The notes under the pieces: generated by a model | What the model was told of the DNA's origin: nothing | Databases searched by the model: none | The model's input: the letters and a program-made list of their open reading frames with translations, nothing else | Shown here: positions 12,801 to 23,100 of the stretch, piece after piece | How the letters are laid out: every line of letters begins with the position of its first letter | Numbering within the stretch: the first letter of the stretch is position 1 | Made by a program: the position numbers and the translations under genes | DNA from: Allacma fusca | Lineage: Eukaryota; Arthropoda; Collembola; Symphypleona; Sminthuridae | Assembly: GCA_947179485.1 (NCBI GenBank) | Contig: OX359249.1 | Coordinates: forward strand, 46,079,415 to 46,143,414 | Reading direction: 5' to 3' | DNA: 64,000 nt

Positions 12801-15800
12801 ATGCTAACTATTTGGGGCTATAGCACTGTTGCACTTAGTAAACAATTACTGTTACTTTCAGGAGATCACGCTTTGCTAGACTTAAATCGTTTCCAAGGAG
12901 TGATTCCTAAACAAGTGACAGTACGCACTAAATCTCGTGATAGTCTCTCTTCCGATAGTATTCCCATCTCAATCCCCGCTCAAGTCTTGAAAGGAAAAAG
13001 GCACAACAAGGTATTTTAGATTCTTGTTTTGATAACTTAGGCAATTTTCAGCCATGTGGCATGAGTATACGAAATGCTGAATTTGCATGGGCAACAGCGT
13101 GCACGGTTCGTGGATTACAGATTATCTTCAAATGTTCTCTAAAGTCTTGTCAAAAGTGATAATAATGAACATGACTAATGATTAACCATTATTTAGATAA
13201 ATTCAAACAGCCTACCTAGACGAGGTCGCCACCCAAATATGCTCGAAGGTGAAGAAAGTTTTAGTGACCGCGAGACAGGTGGAGCAGGCTATCACATGAA
13301 CATTCCATCTATAGGTGAGTAAAGCAGCCACAGTTCATTTCATTGTCATAGTAGAGTGGGGAGCATCCCATTCGTGAGAGTGTCAATGCATGCTGATGTT
13401 ACAGAAGTCACTAAAGACACAGATCGTCACGGAAGACTGGCTGGCCATCCTCGAGATTATGGCGCCCGGGGGAGGCCACTTCCGCCGGATCGTCCCGTTA
13501 CTGCCAGAGGTTTTCATGGTCACCCCCCTCCTCCCGGTCCTCACCACAGAGGAACAAGGCCTCCCCACATGGACGAGTATGGCAGGGGTCCCTCAGCAGA
13601 ACCACTGTATGGTCGTGGACGGCCACCCCGCCCTGGTCCACGAGCCGCAGATGTTAGACACCGAGTATTCGTAGCCCTTTTTGATTATGACCCTCCCACA
13701 ATGTCCCCGAATCCCGACGCCTGTGAAGAAGAGTTACCATTTCGAGAGGGACAAATGATCAAGGTACATTTTTCTGCCTTTGGATTCCTAATTATCAATT
13801 CATTGAAACTGCATATCTTGTAACTGAAGCTGCAACAGTTGAGCTTTCGCTGAACTTTCACTTGTTGTATGCTTTCTCCATACTACTTCTGCAAACATTT
13901 ATAAGCTTGCATTTATATGCTAGTTAGACGAGCTGGTTGAATTATCATGTGCCGTTGCGCTTCATTTGGCCTGCTTTTACTCTCTGTTAGTTGATTGATC
14001 GATGTTTTTAGTAGAAGCCTCATCAAAACATGTACTTTGAAAATTTTAAAAACCTTGATGTTTTAATGCAGATTTATGGCGAAAAAGACCCGGATGGATT
14101 TTACTGGGGAGAGGCAGGGGGTAGGAGAGGCTACGTCCCTTGTAATATGGTTTCGGAATGTCAGACAGATGACGATCGTGTCGCACAAGAGATTCTTAAT
14201 GTAAATAGACTATCATAGAATGGTTGATTGACTATAATGCAAAATTAAAGTAAATATCTTGTTTAAAAATTTAAAGGAGATACTTGACCAGAATGTTATT
14301 CTATTTTGTAGGAGAGTGGGGAGCCACTAGTGAGTGGTAGAGAACGTCGCGCGATGGGAAGAGACAGATGGGGGGACATTTATGCCAATATGCCGGTAAA
14401 AAAGATGGTGGCTCTTTACGATTACGATCCTCAGGAGCTATCGCCCAACGTGGACTCGGAGGTGGGTTACCAGTGCTAAGATATTTGTGTATGGTTAGAG
14501 TACACATATATGTACTCTTATTGAACGGGGTTGGATAAAAACATTGTTCTAGGTTGAGTTGTCCTTTCAAACGGGTGATATAATTTACGTATACGGGGAT
14601 ATGGATGACGATGGGTTTTACATGGGGGAATTAAATGGAGTTCGAGGTCTCGTGCCGTCCAACTTCTTAACAGAAGCCCCGCTGGAGTACGATAGCGGTG
14701 GCCGAGGAGGCCGCCGCGGACCACCCCCTCATTTAGGCCCACCTGAGCATCGAAGAGGACCCGGTCCCGGGGCAAGAGGTCCCCCTCCTCCCCCACGTGA
14801 TGGTCCTCCTCCCCACGGGGGTCTCCCTCACCATAGAATGGACGGAAGAAACCCGCGAAAAGGTATGCACTAATGTTCACTCTATGGCATTTTTGTACAC
14901 GCAAGTTGGTAGGTGAAAATTAAAAGGGTCGCACACGAGTCTGGATGTGTCGTTTCACCTCTTTCTCTCTCTCGGTGTGCCTTCGATGTCATTGCGGTGT
15001 GGTCAATGCTTCATTATCTAAATCATAATTCGTACGTGGAGGAAGACATTAATTTGAGTGAGATTGTTGAATAAACATTATTGAATACAATTGGCTTGTT
15101 TATATTGCACTAAACCCTTTAAACCTGGAACTTATTTGATGTTGTGCTCCTCTGAACAAGTTCTCTCTTTTTTATGACTCTCTCTCTGTACGCCGCTGCT
15201 AATCTAGACGCCTCTTATCCTCTCGATCACTCGGAGGTAAGTTCAAAACTCTTTCCACAAACGCTTCCCATTTTGACTAGTTGCTTAAGCAGCCCCGTGC
15301 CCCCTGCCCACCCCTCGTTACTTTTAAGTGTTTACATCAACTCTTTGCAAGTGACAATTCCAAAGCTGGCTTTGATGGATGCTCCTTTGTACTTGACTTG
15401 TGCCCTAACAAATCTGCTCTGGAATTTTCACTGTCTCTCATTGACACTTCTTCATTACTATTTCAGTTGGTTTGCCCCCTGTAACCCTTAATTATTATAA
15501 TATACATACATATTTACACTCTGGTGAGACTTTCACTTTTTTCCAGTCAGCTTTTGTTTACGCATAGCTTTCATTGTTTACTGTACCCCATATATTCCTT
15601 TCTCTTTTTTTCCGACCCTAAAGGCAGATTGGGGACGTTGTCCCTGGGTTTCATAGCTTCTCAGAATAGGAGCATTCGATAGTAAAGAGTATGATCGATA
15701 ATCATGTGGTCAACGTGAAATTCACTGTAATGGTAGAAATTAAAACTATTTATATGCGGTGATCCTCAGTTTGATGACAAGAGTGCCAGTTTGCATGGGG

Positions 15801-16481
15801 GTGTTCACACACTGTTGGGATCACCCCATGGTCTCCACAAGAGGATAAACAATGTAGAGAAAACACACGGCCCGTAGTATGTTCGTCCAATTTTTATTGG
15901 GATTTATAAAAATCTTGCAGTTGAGGAACCACTACGACGGCTCGGCCAACAGTCGGAGAGGTGGTAGGGGAGGTGGTGTAGGTCCAGGTCGTCGTCCAGG
16001 AGTTCCCGGAAGTCACATGCAATCATCCCCAGGACCTCCTGGAAGCAACATGATTGGGTCCGATACCAGTGGAGGGGTAGGTGGAGGAGGAAGTGGTGGA
16101 GGAAGTATGAAGAAAAATGTTCGCGGTGTGCCACAAGTAGTGCCCGAATTCAGTCCTACAACGGAACCTCTTCCACCTCCCCTCGAAAATGTGTCTGGGG
16201 GAGCGACATCTGCTATTCCAAATCCACTTGGTTTGTTCAATAAAGCGAATCCTCTGAGTGGAGCGGGAGCAGCAGGGAATCCTCAAGGTCCGGGAGGAGT
16301 CGGAGCAGCGGGAACAAGTGCCAATACAAATCCCTTGGCAGGCAAACTGCCAGGTGTTTTCTCGGAAACTCCTAACTTTATGCAGAAATTCACTGAGTTC
16401 ACAAATAGCGCGCGAGAAAATACGGGTGACTCTATCTTGTCAAAAGGGAAAGAGTTAATCTTTAAAAAGTTTGGTCTGTGA
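836..16481 (+). CDS. RIMBP: RIM-binding protein (RIMBP/Rbp), 5'-truncated by the window edge, 22 exons
   Basis: This is a presynaptic active-zone scaffold; in the known family the SH3 domains bind RIM and voltage-gated Ca2+ channels. Exons: 836-991, 1642-1813, 3928-4050, 4736-5068, 7492-7632, 8775-9498, 9612-9714, 9877-10084, 11347-11433, 11554-11741, 11894-12003, 12095-12228, 12328-12459, 12606-12773, 12862-13010, 13197-13314, 13405-13763, 14072-14200, 14312-14461, 14553-14862, 15208-15236, 15921-16481. All phases agree and 1527 residues are visible. Domains in order: charged coiled coil (1-110); segment with [14 protein letters not shown] (about 245-262); Gln/His tract (about 320-340); SH3-I with ARYSYDPF and [12 protein letters not shown] (about 545-610); three FN3 domains (about 683-976); Pro/Gly/Arg linker; SH3-II with ALFDYDP and [10 protein letters not shown] (about 1100-1170); SH3-III with [13 protein letters not shown] and GLVPSNFL (about 1205-1270); a Gly/Pro-rich tail ending [10 protein letters not shown]. 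The family is secure. The exon at 3928 (weak acceptor) and the one at 7492 are the least certain. Confidence 0.93.
1814..3927 (+). other. Long intron of the RIM-binding protein gene
   Basis: This 2.1-kb stretch lies between two phase-1 exons. I see no coding sequence of family character. It is AT-rich with scattered CATA/TACA tetranucleotide runs, for example near 3070-3090. Confidence 0.6.
4366..4383. repeat. Poly-C then poly-T homopolymer tract
   Basis: A run of eleven C is followed at once by seven T inside an intron of the RIM-binding protein gene. This is a simple low-complexity tract, liable to length error in sequencing. Confidence 0.8.
5069..7491 (+). other. Longest intron of the RIM-binding protein gene
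   Basis: About 2.4 kb between two phase-1 exons. It starts just before a CTT microsatellite and contains a CT run near 6182-6200. No exon with a compatible frame and splice sites was recognised, but a short alternative exon cannot be excluded. Confidence 0.55.
5091..5114. repeat. (CTT)8 microsatellite
   Basis: Eight CTT units lie just inside the intron, 23 bp after the splice donor at 5069. The pyrimidine-rich tract may affect splicing of this intron, but that is only inference. Confidence 0.85.
8811..8880 (+). repeat. CAA/CAG/CAC trinucleotide tract coding poly-Gln/His in the RIM-binding protein
   Basis: Mixed CAA, CAG, CAT and CAC codons encode a Gln/His-rich segment in the 724-nt exon upstream of SH3-I. 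The codons are mixed rather than pure, which lowers slippage. A second His-rich patch follows at about 9366-9430. Confidence 0.9.
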
Positions 16482-16703
16482 CTTTTGAATCTCGACTAGA
16501 AAGTGACAGAGTACGAACAATTTGACAACCTTAGAACAAAATATTAAACTGTTGGAAAAAACTAAAAATTAGTGACTGTTAAGAAAATTCTTCTCGGTCC
16601 ATTCAAAGTGTTCTCTATCCTTAAAAACTTCAAGAAAAATAACGTGAAGAAAAAACCAAACAAATACATACGTAGAAGAGTACAAGAAGGGTTTACTCTC
16701 ACT
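16482..16703 (+). other. Probable start of the RIM-binding protein 3' UTR
   Basis: This non-coding sequence directly follows the stop codon at 16479-16481. No AATAAA hexamer lies before the mobile element at 16706. The 3' UTR may thus run into or through that element; the first AATAAA I noticed downstream is at 17963-17968. Confidence 0.4.
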
Positions 16704-16705
16704 TA

Positions 16706-17422
16706 CAGTGAGCACAAAAAGTATGTCCGCCGATTATGGGATTTATATTTAATAACTAATCATTTTTTTCAAAATTACTTCAGTACAATTAGAAATGGCT
16801 GCAAATTGGAGCTAATACTTTGGGCAACCTTTACCTCTGCATTGATTTCGGGAAATATGGCATCCGCTGAATTGAACATCACCAAACAGAAGCGCCATAC
16901 AAAAATCAGGGAAAAAATGAGTGTTCCTCCCATAGTTAAGACACCCTGAAAAAGGATAATGATCAGTTCTGGGAAGTATTTGCCTTGCAGAGGCTAAATA
17001 AGAATATAAAAATAATTGTAGAGCAACTCAATTTGAGCAAAAAATCCGGAATTGTAATGATGACTAGTGTTACAAGTGTAACAATACCAATGTGTTCCAA
17101 AGTTGGATCCCCATTTTTCTTTGACAAACATAGAGCCTAGTCTGACCTGGAAGATGGTCAACCAAACAGGATTATTAAAAGGAGGTTCAATTGAACCGCA
17201 GAGTTGCTCTAGAAGATCAAATGATTGTTTTTCCTTCCCTCTGACCTCGCCAAATTAAATTCAGCGGGTGCATCATTTTCATATGGTATTACACAGGTAA
17301 GGGTTGCCCATAATATTGATTCCTTTTTAAGCTATTTTATTGTTCTGTGTCACTTTCGAAAAAAGTTGTTTCTTATTTAAGGTAGAAACCATAAGCGGTG
17401 GCGTTACCTTTTGTGCTCACTG
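16706..17422. mobile_element. Tc1/mariner-type non-autonomous element with about 185-bp imperfect terminal inverted repeats
   Basis: The two ends are inverted copies beginning CAGTGAGCACAAAA. Each is flanked by a TA dinucleotide (16704-16705 and 17423-17424), the target duplication typical of Tc1/mariner. The similarity does not stop at the tip: about 185 bp of the left end (to about 16895) matches the reverse complement of the right end (from about 17235) at roughly two-thirds identity by eye, including shared blocks such as GGGCAACC and CCGCTGAATT. The central 340 bp is unpaired and shows no intact transposase. The long arms resemble the IR/DR build of some Tc1 elements. The divergence between arms suggests an old insertion. 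Confidence 0.85.
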
Positions 17423-19090
17423 TAACTCTAATATTATTGGCCTCCTTCTGAGAGCTCAAAAATATTACAATTACTATCTTTAAAAAAAGGAAAGTATGAC
17501 TAACTATAACGATATGAAACTACCACTAATTAATTTCCAACCTCACTGCCTTCTCCACAAGATTATTTCTTCGTTCTTGTCTTACAAAGCATAATTAATA
17601 ATTACATATCATTTATTAAACTACTCTTGATTGATTCAAAAAAAACATTTTGCCTTCTCTTCTGAATGTCACCAACAATGGTAAAACTTTAAAAAACCAA
17701 TTGAAGCTCACACAACCCACAAGATAAATATACATACAAACATACATACATACTTATTATAACTTGCATGGCCTATTACCCCCTTGAGGATGGATTCAAA
17801 AGACATTCCCTTGTCAGCCTCCTTTCTCGTCGTAACGATTGTCTACGTGTAAATGTCATGAGTCGTATTTGTCAAGTAAGTGTATACTGACCTATAGTTA
17901 GTATATATAATTATATATACTTATATAAAACAACTATGCATAAATAATCATTAAACATAAATAATAAAATAGAGAAAACAACGGATGTGTGTTGATTCAT
18001 GTCGCAGATGTCTGCAGATATGGTGAAACCGTAATACCTTAAGCATGGTGATATCTTCTAATTGGTATCCGCAGATCTCTCTGTGAGTGCACCAACACCC
18101 CGAGAACAGTTATGAAGAAAAATATTAAAAAAGCTTTAAGCTGTATTTATTCCTTGTTGTCGTTATTACGTTACTCGATCTTAAATTAGCAAAAAAAAAA
18201 CACACACACTCACACCAAATAAAAATGAAGTACTGGCTACTACAAAATTGTTAATGTTAAAAATCAGCAGTGTAAAAAAAACAAATGGAAACTGGTATAT
18301 GAATAGTCCTCTCCGTAAAGTTGCAACCCCGAACCTATAACCTTAAAAAGCAGATTATTGTTATTCTAATGATTAATTAAAAAGCCTGTTCGAAATGTTC
18401 TTTGTATATGCAGAAATGAAAATTTTTATCCCCGTGTTGTCCATATATGTATGAGTACATTTAGCTTTAAGTAGTAACCAAATAAGGCTTAAGAATGCTT
18501 AAGCGACGATACATACATGCAGAATATTTCCAGCTAATCATGAAAATCAGAATTAATGTAGCCTAGACAATAGTTCCAGGGATCTTAGTCATATATACAT
18601 AAATACACATACAAGCAAAGTATGGTCTGTACAGTACACTATACTTACATGACATGGTCAATATACTATATATATACCCGTATACATATACATCATTTAG
18701 AAAACAAATAAAAACGAAACCTGCAGTGCATATGAGATAAACAATATATAAGGAAAAAGTAATACATAAGTGTTGAAACGTTACACGATTGCTTGTTAAA
18801 CAAATCCTCCCAGAAATCAATTAATTATAGTGTAAGATAAAGAAATGTTACGTAATATAACGACGAGGTGCACAATAATTGACTCCTCCTTATTCTGTAA
18901 AAGTTATATTATTACTTTGTATTGTTATATTATATTATGCATTCAGTTGTCGCAATCGAATGTCGACTTGAAGGCGCGAAAAACCTTACTTTAATCATAA
19001 ATAAAAAAATGTAACAGTAATTTATAACTCCGAATCCGTTTATTTCGTCTCACTATGCCAGTTCTGGCAGGAATGGTATGTATGACTAAA

Positions 19091-19172
19091 TATCGTCGTT
19101 GAAGGGGCAAAATGATCTGCATGCTTTACGAAAACATAGCACGTACATCCTTCTGCCTCTTCAACGACGATA
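19091..19172. ncRNA. Candidate microRNA precursor-like hairpin (82 nt)
   Basis: The 82 bases fold on themselves without any bulge. Base i pairs with base 83-i for 31 of the first 35 positions, including two G-T wobbles, with single mismatches at positions 20, 23, 27 and 31, and leave a 12-nt loop. The outer 22 bp of each arm form a near-perfect duplex starting TATCGTCGTTGAAG, about the length of a miRNA:miRNA* pair. Pairing drops sharply beyond the ends. The strand is unknown because either transcript folds. The alternative is a tiny palindromic transposon remnant: both ends carry TA, but no longer target duplication is visible. I do not recognise the arms as a known microRNA. Confidence 0.45.
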
Positions 19173-20135
19173 TGCATGTAAACAATCATGAATTATATTG
19201 TTTTTCACCTGTACCTCATAGAAATGTACATATGTTCAACAGAATAAGCTTCCGAGAATTTACTTCAGGTAGGTATTCCCAAAATTTAGATTGCATACTT
19301 AAAGCCTGCCCTATTTGTAGACCAACTCATACATCTACAGGATGTAAAGTAGCGGTTTTTGAGAGTTCAAAGTTGCAAAAAATCTTGTACGTGAACAAAC
19401 TGACATAGCTAGAAAAATCCGATTAGGGTCTAACCACATAAATGCCTAGTAATAAATGTCTAACCCGTAATATGTAGATATATGGGTCTACATAAATATA
19501 AATTTACCGGTTCATTGCCGAGGATAAGTATAGTAAACTCTTGTATAGTTTCTTTTCAGCGTGGTGTAGGTTTATTTAGTTTTTAACCGAGAGATTTACA
19601 TCAAGAGATGCAAGTAGCCATTATGGACTCAGAATCAGTATATTTACATATGCAATGTGACAAATTTTATTAATTATAGTAGGTATTGTTTTATCCTAGG
19701 TAAACGTTAAGTGATTTTGATAAGTCATTGCTTCGCTGTTTGAAAAAAATTATTGTATTATGGCTAAGTGCGTTGAAAAAGTTTGCGGGACCATTTTACA
19801 ATTATTAGCATTCAGTTGAACAAATCGCAACAGCTACTGGAAATAAAAAAACATGCATGTCGTTTGCATTCATATTTTCGTTTTCCATGTGTTGCATACC
19901 AGTTTTAATCTTTTAATTCTTATCTGTTCAAAATGACCTTCCGATTCCCACTTGAGTAATTCAGTTTTTTAAAATCATGGTCCTTTCAATTTAAATTTAT
20001 ACTCTTTTCACTGAAGTGGACATACTGGCACATACAGGTAAGAATTTCAGCTGGTTACCCATGCGTGCTATAAAAGAGGCCTAACTCCTGTGTTTTCTCT
20101 AGATTGGAAACAACGTTTAGGTAAGTACATAGGCG

Positions 20136-20167
20136 TATGGCGTATCTGTATTTACAGATACGCCATA
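20136..20167. repeat. Perfect 15+15 bp palindrome with 2-bp centre
   Basis: TATGGCGTATCTGTA is followed by TT and its exact reverse complement. A second, weaker inverted match outside it (about 20125-20133 against 20172-20180, with wobbles and one mismatch) could extend the hairpin to about 56 nt. It may be a cruciform or hairpin or a remnant of a small foldback element; its function is unknown. Confidence 0.8.
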
Positions 20168-23100
20168 ATATCCCATGTGTAAGTACAAGTACGCATACCC
20201 AAAATTACAAGAGACTTTCATTTTTGAATTATTCCGACAAATTATCTCTTAAATGATTATGATTTATTTATTGTGAAGTTAGAATACGCAACACAGACAC
20301 CATTAGTCGTGATAACACAGGAGGCAGTAAGTATTGAAGATTGCTACGAAATTTAAAGTGGCTATGTAATTAATTTACTACAACCGTTCACATAACCTTA
20401 GTTCATACTACATAATCAAGGAATCAATTTCCGACTTTTCAAGCGTATTATTTTTGTAAGGGTTGAGTATGGCATTGCAGATCTACGGTATTTTTCACAC
20501 CTCCATTTGTTTTCTAATAACGTACTGCACTTTCTAGTTCGACTATATACCAATAGATTGATATTAAATCGTAACTTGAGTATGTATCTAAATCGGGAGG
20601 ATCTGAATGTTGATTTGACAAATCTTATGAACTAATTCTTCAGGCCAGTTATTACAGGCTGAAGTTTTGTAATTTATCCACAAATTGTAAGTAGTTACAT
20701 CTGTTTATATAGTTTCCTGTTATTACACCCAAGCAAATGACGACATCCAAGAGAGGCATTTTTACGGGTGTCATATTTTTAATATGAACATTTTAAATAC
20801 TTAAAATTTTCGTGCTTGTTGTGCTGCTGCAAAACATTTCCAAAGGTTTCCTCAAGTTATACATTTATATGATGGATGATCCTTTACCCTACTACAAACC
20901 TATACGTATTTGAAACACTCATTAACGACAGTTTACTCATTATAATAACGCCTTACAGTGGCCTCTGGTTGCCGGAGCTCTGATAACAAACAGTCAGTCA
21001 GGATTTTGTATGCTGACGAAATTCATGTCTCGGGTTCCTGGACCAATGGCGAACCTCGCTAATTCAACTGGACATCCATCCTCAGAGATGGGCACCTGGT
21101 AACGTCTGATAAACAGTGTCATTAATATACAGCGTCATCATCTCAACTGCGAATTAAGAGAAGACAGGCAAGCACGTTTGAGAAAGATTAAAATGATTGG
21201 CAGTTACTAAATTTAGCATCCTTATGCAGTGGTACAATTAAAGAAATTATTAAAAGTTGATGATGGTTTCGCATTCCTATTTTTCACATGTCAGTGTGTA
21301 GTCCCCTTGCAAGGGAAATGATTAGCGCTAATAACTGCATTGCTTAACTTCCTTTGATTGTGAAAGATGGAAATGGTGCTGTACACTCAAACATTTTCAC
21401 ATTAGCAGCCCATTCGCTGACAAAACCTTTCAAAGTACGCTGTCCCTCAGAATATTTCCCAAGATTAGAAGCCTACTAAACATTCACATACATAATATTT
21501 GCATCAACATTAGTCCAACCAATATCGTACATAGTAACATGCCTTACTTGAGCCAAACTGAATGATAATTCGAAGAGCCTCAGACTTGAGTCATAATTCC
21601 CATTAAAAAATTAATAAATGCACGGAACAAATCATCTCCCCTCTTTATAAACAGTCATAGACACCTGCTGTTTAAAAGGCTGACTGCCACTGCCTTTAAA
21701 TGTAGTATTATTAACATCATATTGTTTCGACCGTCAGAGTGGGAGAGCCGAAGACATACATCCAATTCAAAAGTGCAAAGTGTGATTATGTCACAGAAAT
21801 CCCAACTTGGGATTCCCAAGTACTTCATTCACCGTAATTAATTAAAGTGAAAAGAATGGGGAATATTACTTCTCATCGTATAAGTATCTACATTGATTAA
21901 ACAGAATGCGAGTGAACCTTGAATAAAGCGCAGTGTTTGCCACTGTTCGACGCAAAGGAATTGAGTAAGTCCGTAGTAACAAGGTACTTAACAAATACAC
22001 AAAATATTTCAAAAAAAAGAAACCTGTACTAATTTAATGTCATACTACATACCATGAAGTGAAGAATAAAGTAATCATGAGAAAAAAAATCACAAGGTAA
22101 ATCCGGAATGTAAGCAGAAAAACTTGAAGATTTTGCTGGCCTCACAGCTTTAGGTTTTTGTAAATGCTCGATTACATTCATTTTATTCAATGGTATATAT
22201 CAGAAGTGGAATTAAGTACTGGCTTCAGAATGCTATTCAAATTTTAAACACATTTGCTGGTATTTATGGTTGTTATGTTTTGGCTTATGGATTTGTACAA
22301 GCTATATCTTGAAATACCTTGAGCCTAAATTTGGCTAGTATTGATATTGCGAGGTTTATAAATTATTAGCATTTAGGATTTGAGTTACTATTTAGACTTG
22401 AATTATCGAAATCTAGAGGAATGACAACTGAGATAGGACCGCAGGAGAAACTAGGACTATGGATTTGTATCTGTCCTTCGCCAGATTCAAAGCCTGTCGG
22501 AGAAAATGTTATGGATATTGATGCTGATATTGTTGTACTGTTGTGGTAGAACTATAGGAAGAATTAGGGCTGAAATCATTCCTTCTTGGACAACACTGGC
22601 AAGAAATAGTCCACCTCAGCCTATAGGGAATAACTTATGCGCAAGAAATGCTGTGGTGCTGTAGTATTTGGTGAACAATCTGGTTGAGTATGAGGGAATA
22701 CCGCGCGGGACAACTGGGAAAGGAAGCTTTTTGCTGGATACTCTATCCTAATAGAGAGCCCGCAAAATAAGGCAACAAATGAGTGATGGGTGTTGCCTCC
22801 TGTGTGAAGGCTCGACAGAGTAGATGGACAGCTGGATAGACAGCTCTTTTTTCCCAGAGTAAAAACATGCTCCGCGTTTCGTAATAGAACACAATCCGTG
22901 TGTCTGGATGGTCCCGCCGGGCTTCATCCTATCCTGCATATATTTACCTTATGTAACATAATCCACGTAACCCTTTTTACCCATTTATCCATGTTCTATT
23001 ATAACTACTCCCCTCTTTTATGAAGCCTTATTTATAATAAAAACACTCCCTTGGTTTACAACTCCCACGATTCTTTTTATACGTCCTGGGTTTTTCTCAA

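Noticed and set aside
16572-16949. 125-codon open frame after the RIM-binding protein stop
   Set aside because: It runs across the boundary and left arm of the TA-flanked element at 16706, has no family motif and a Lys/Asn bias expected of AT-rich DNA.
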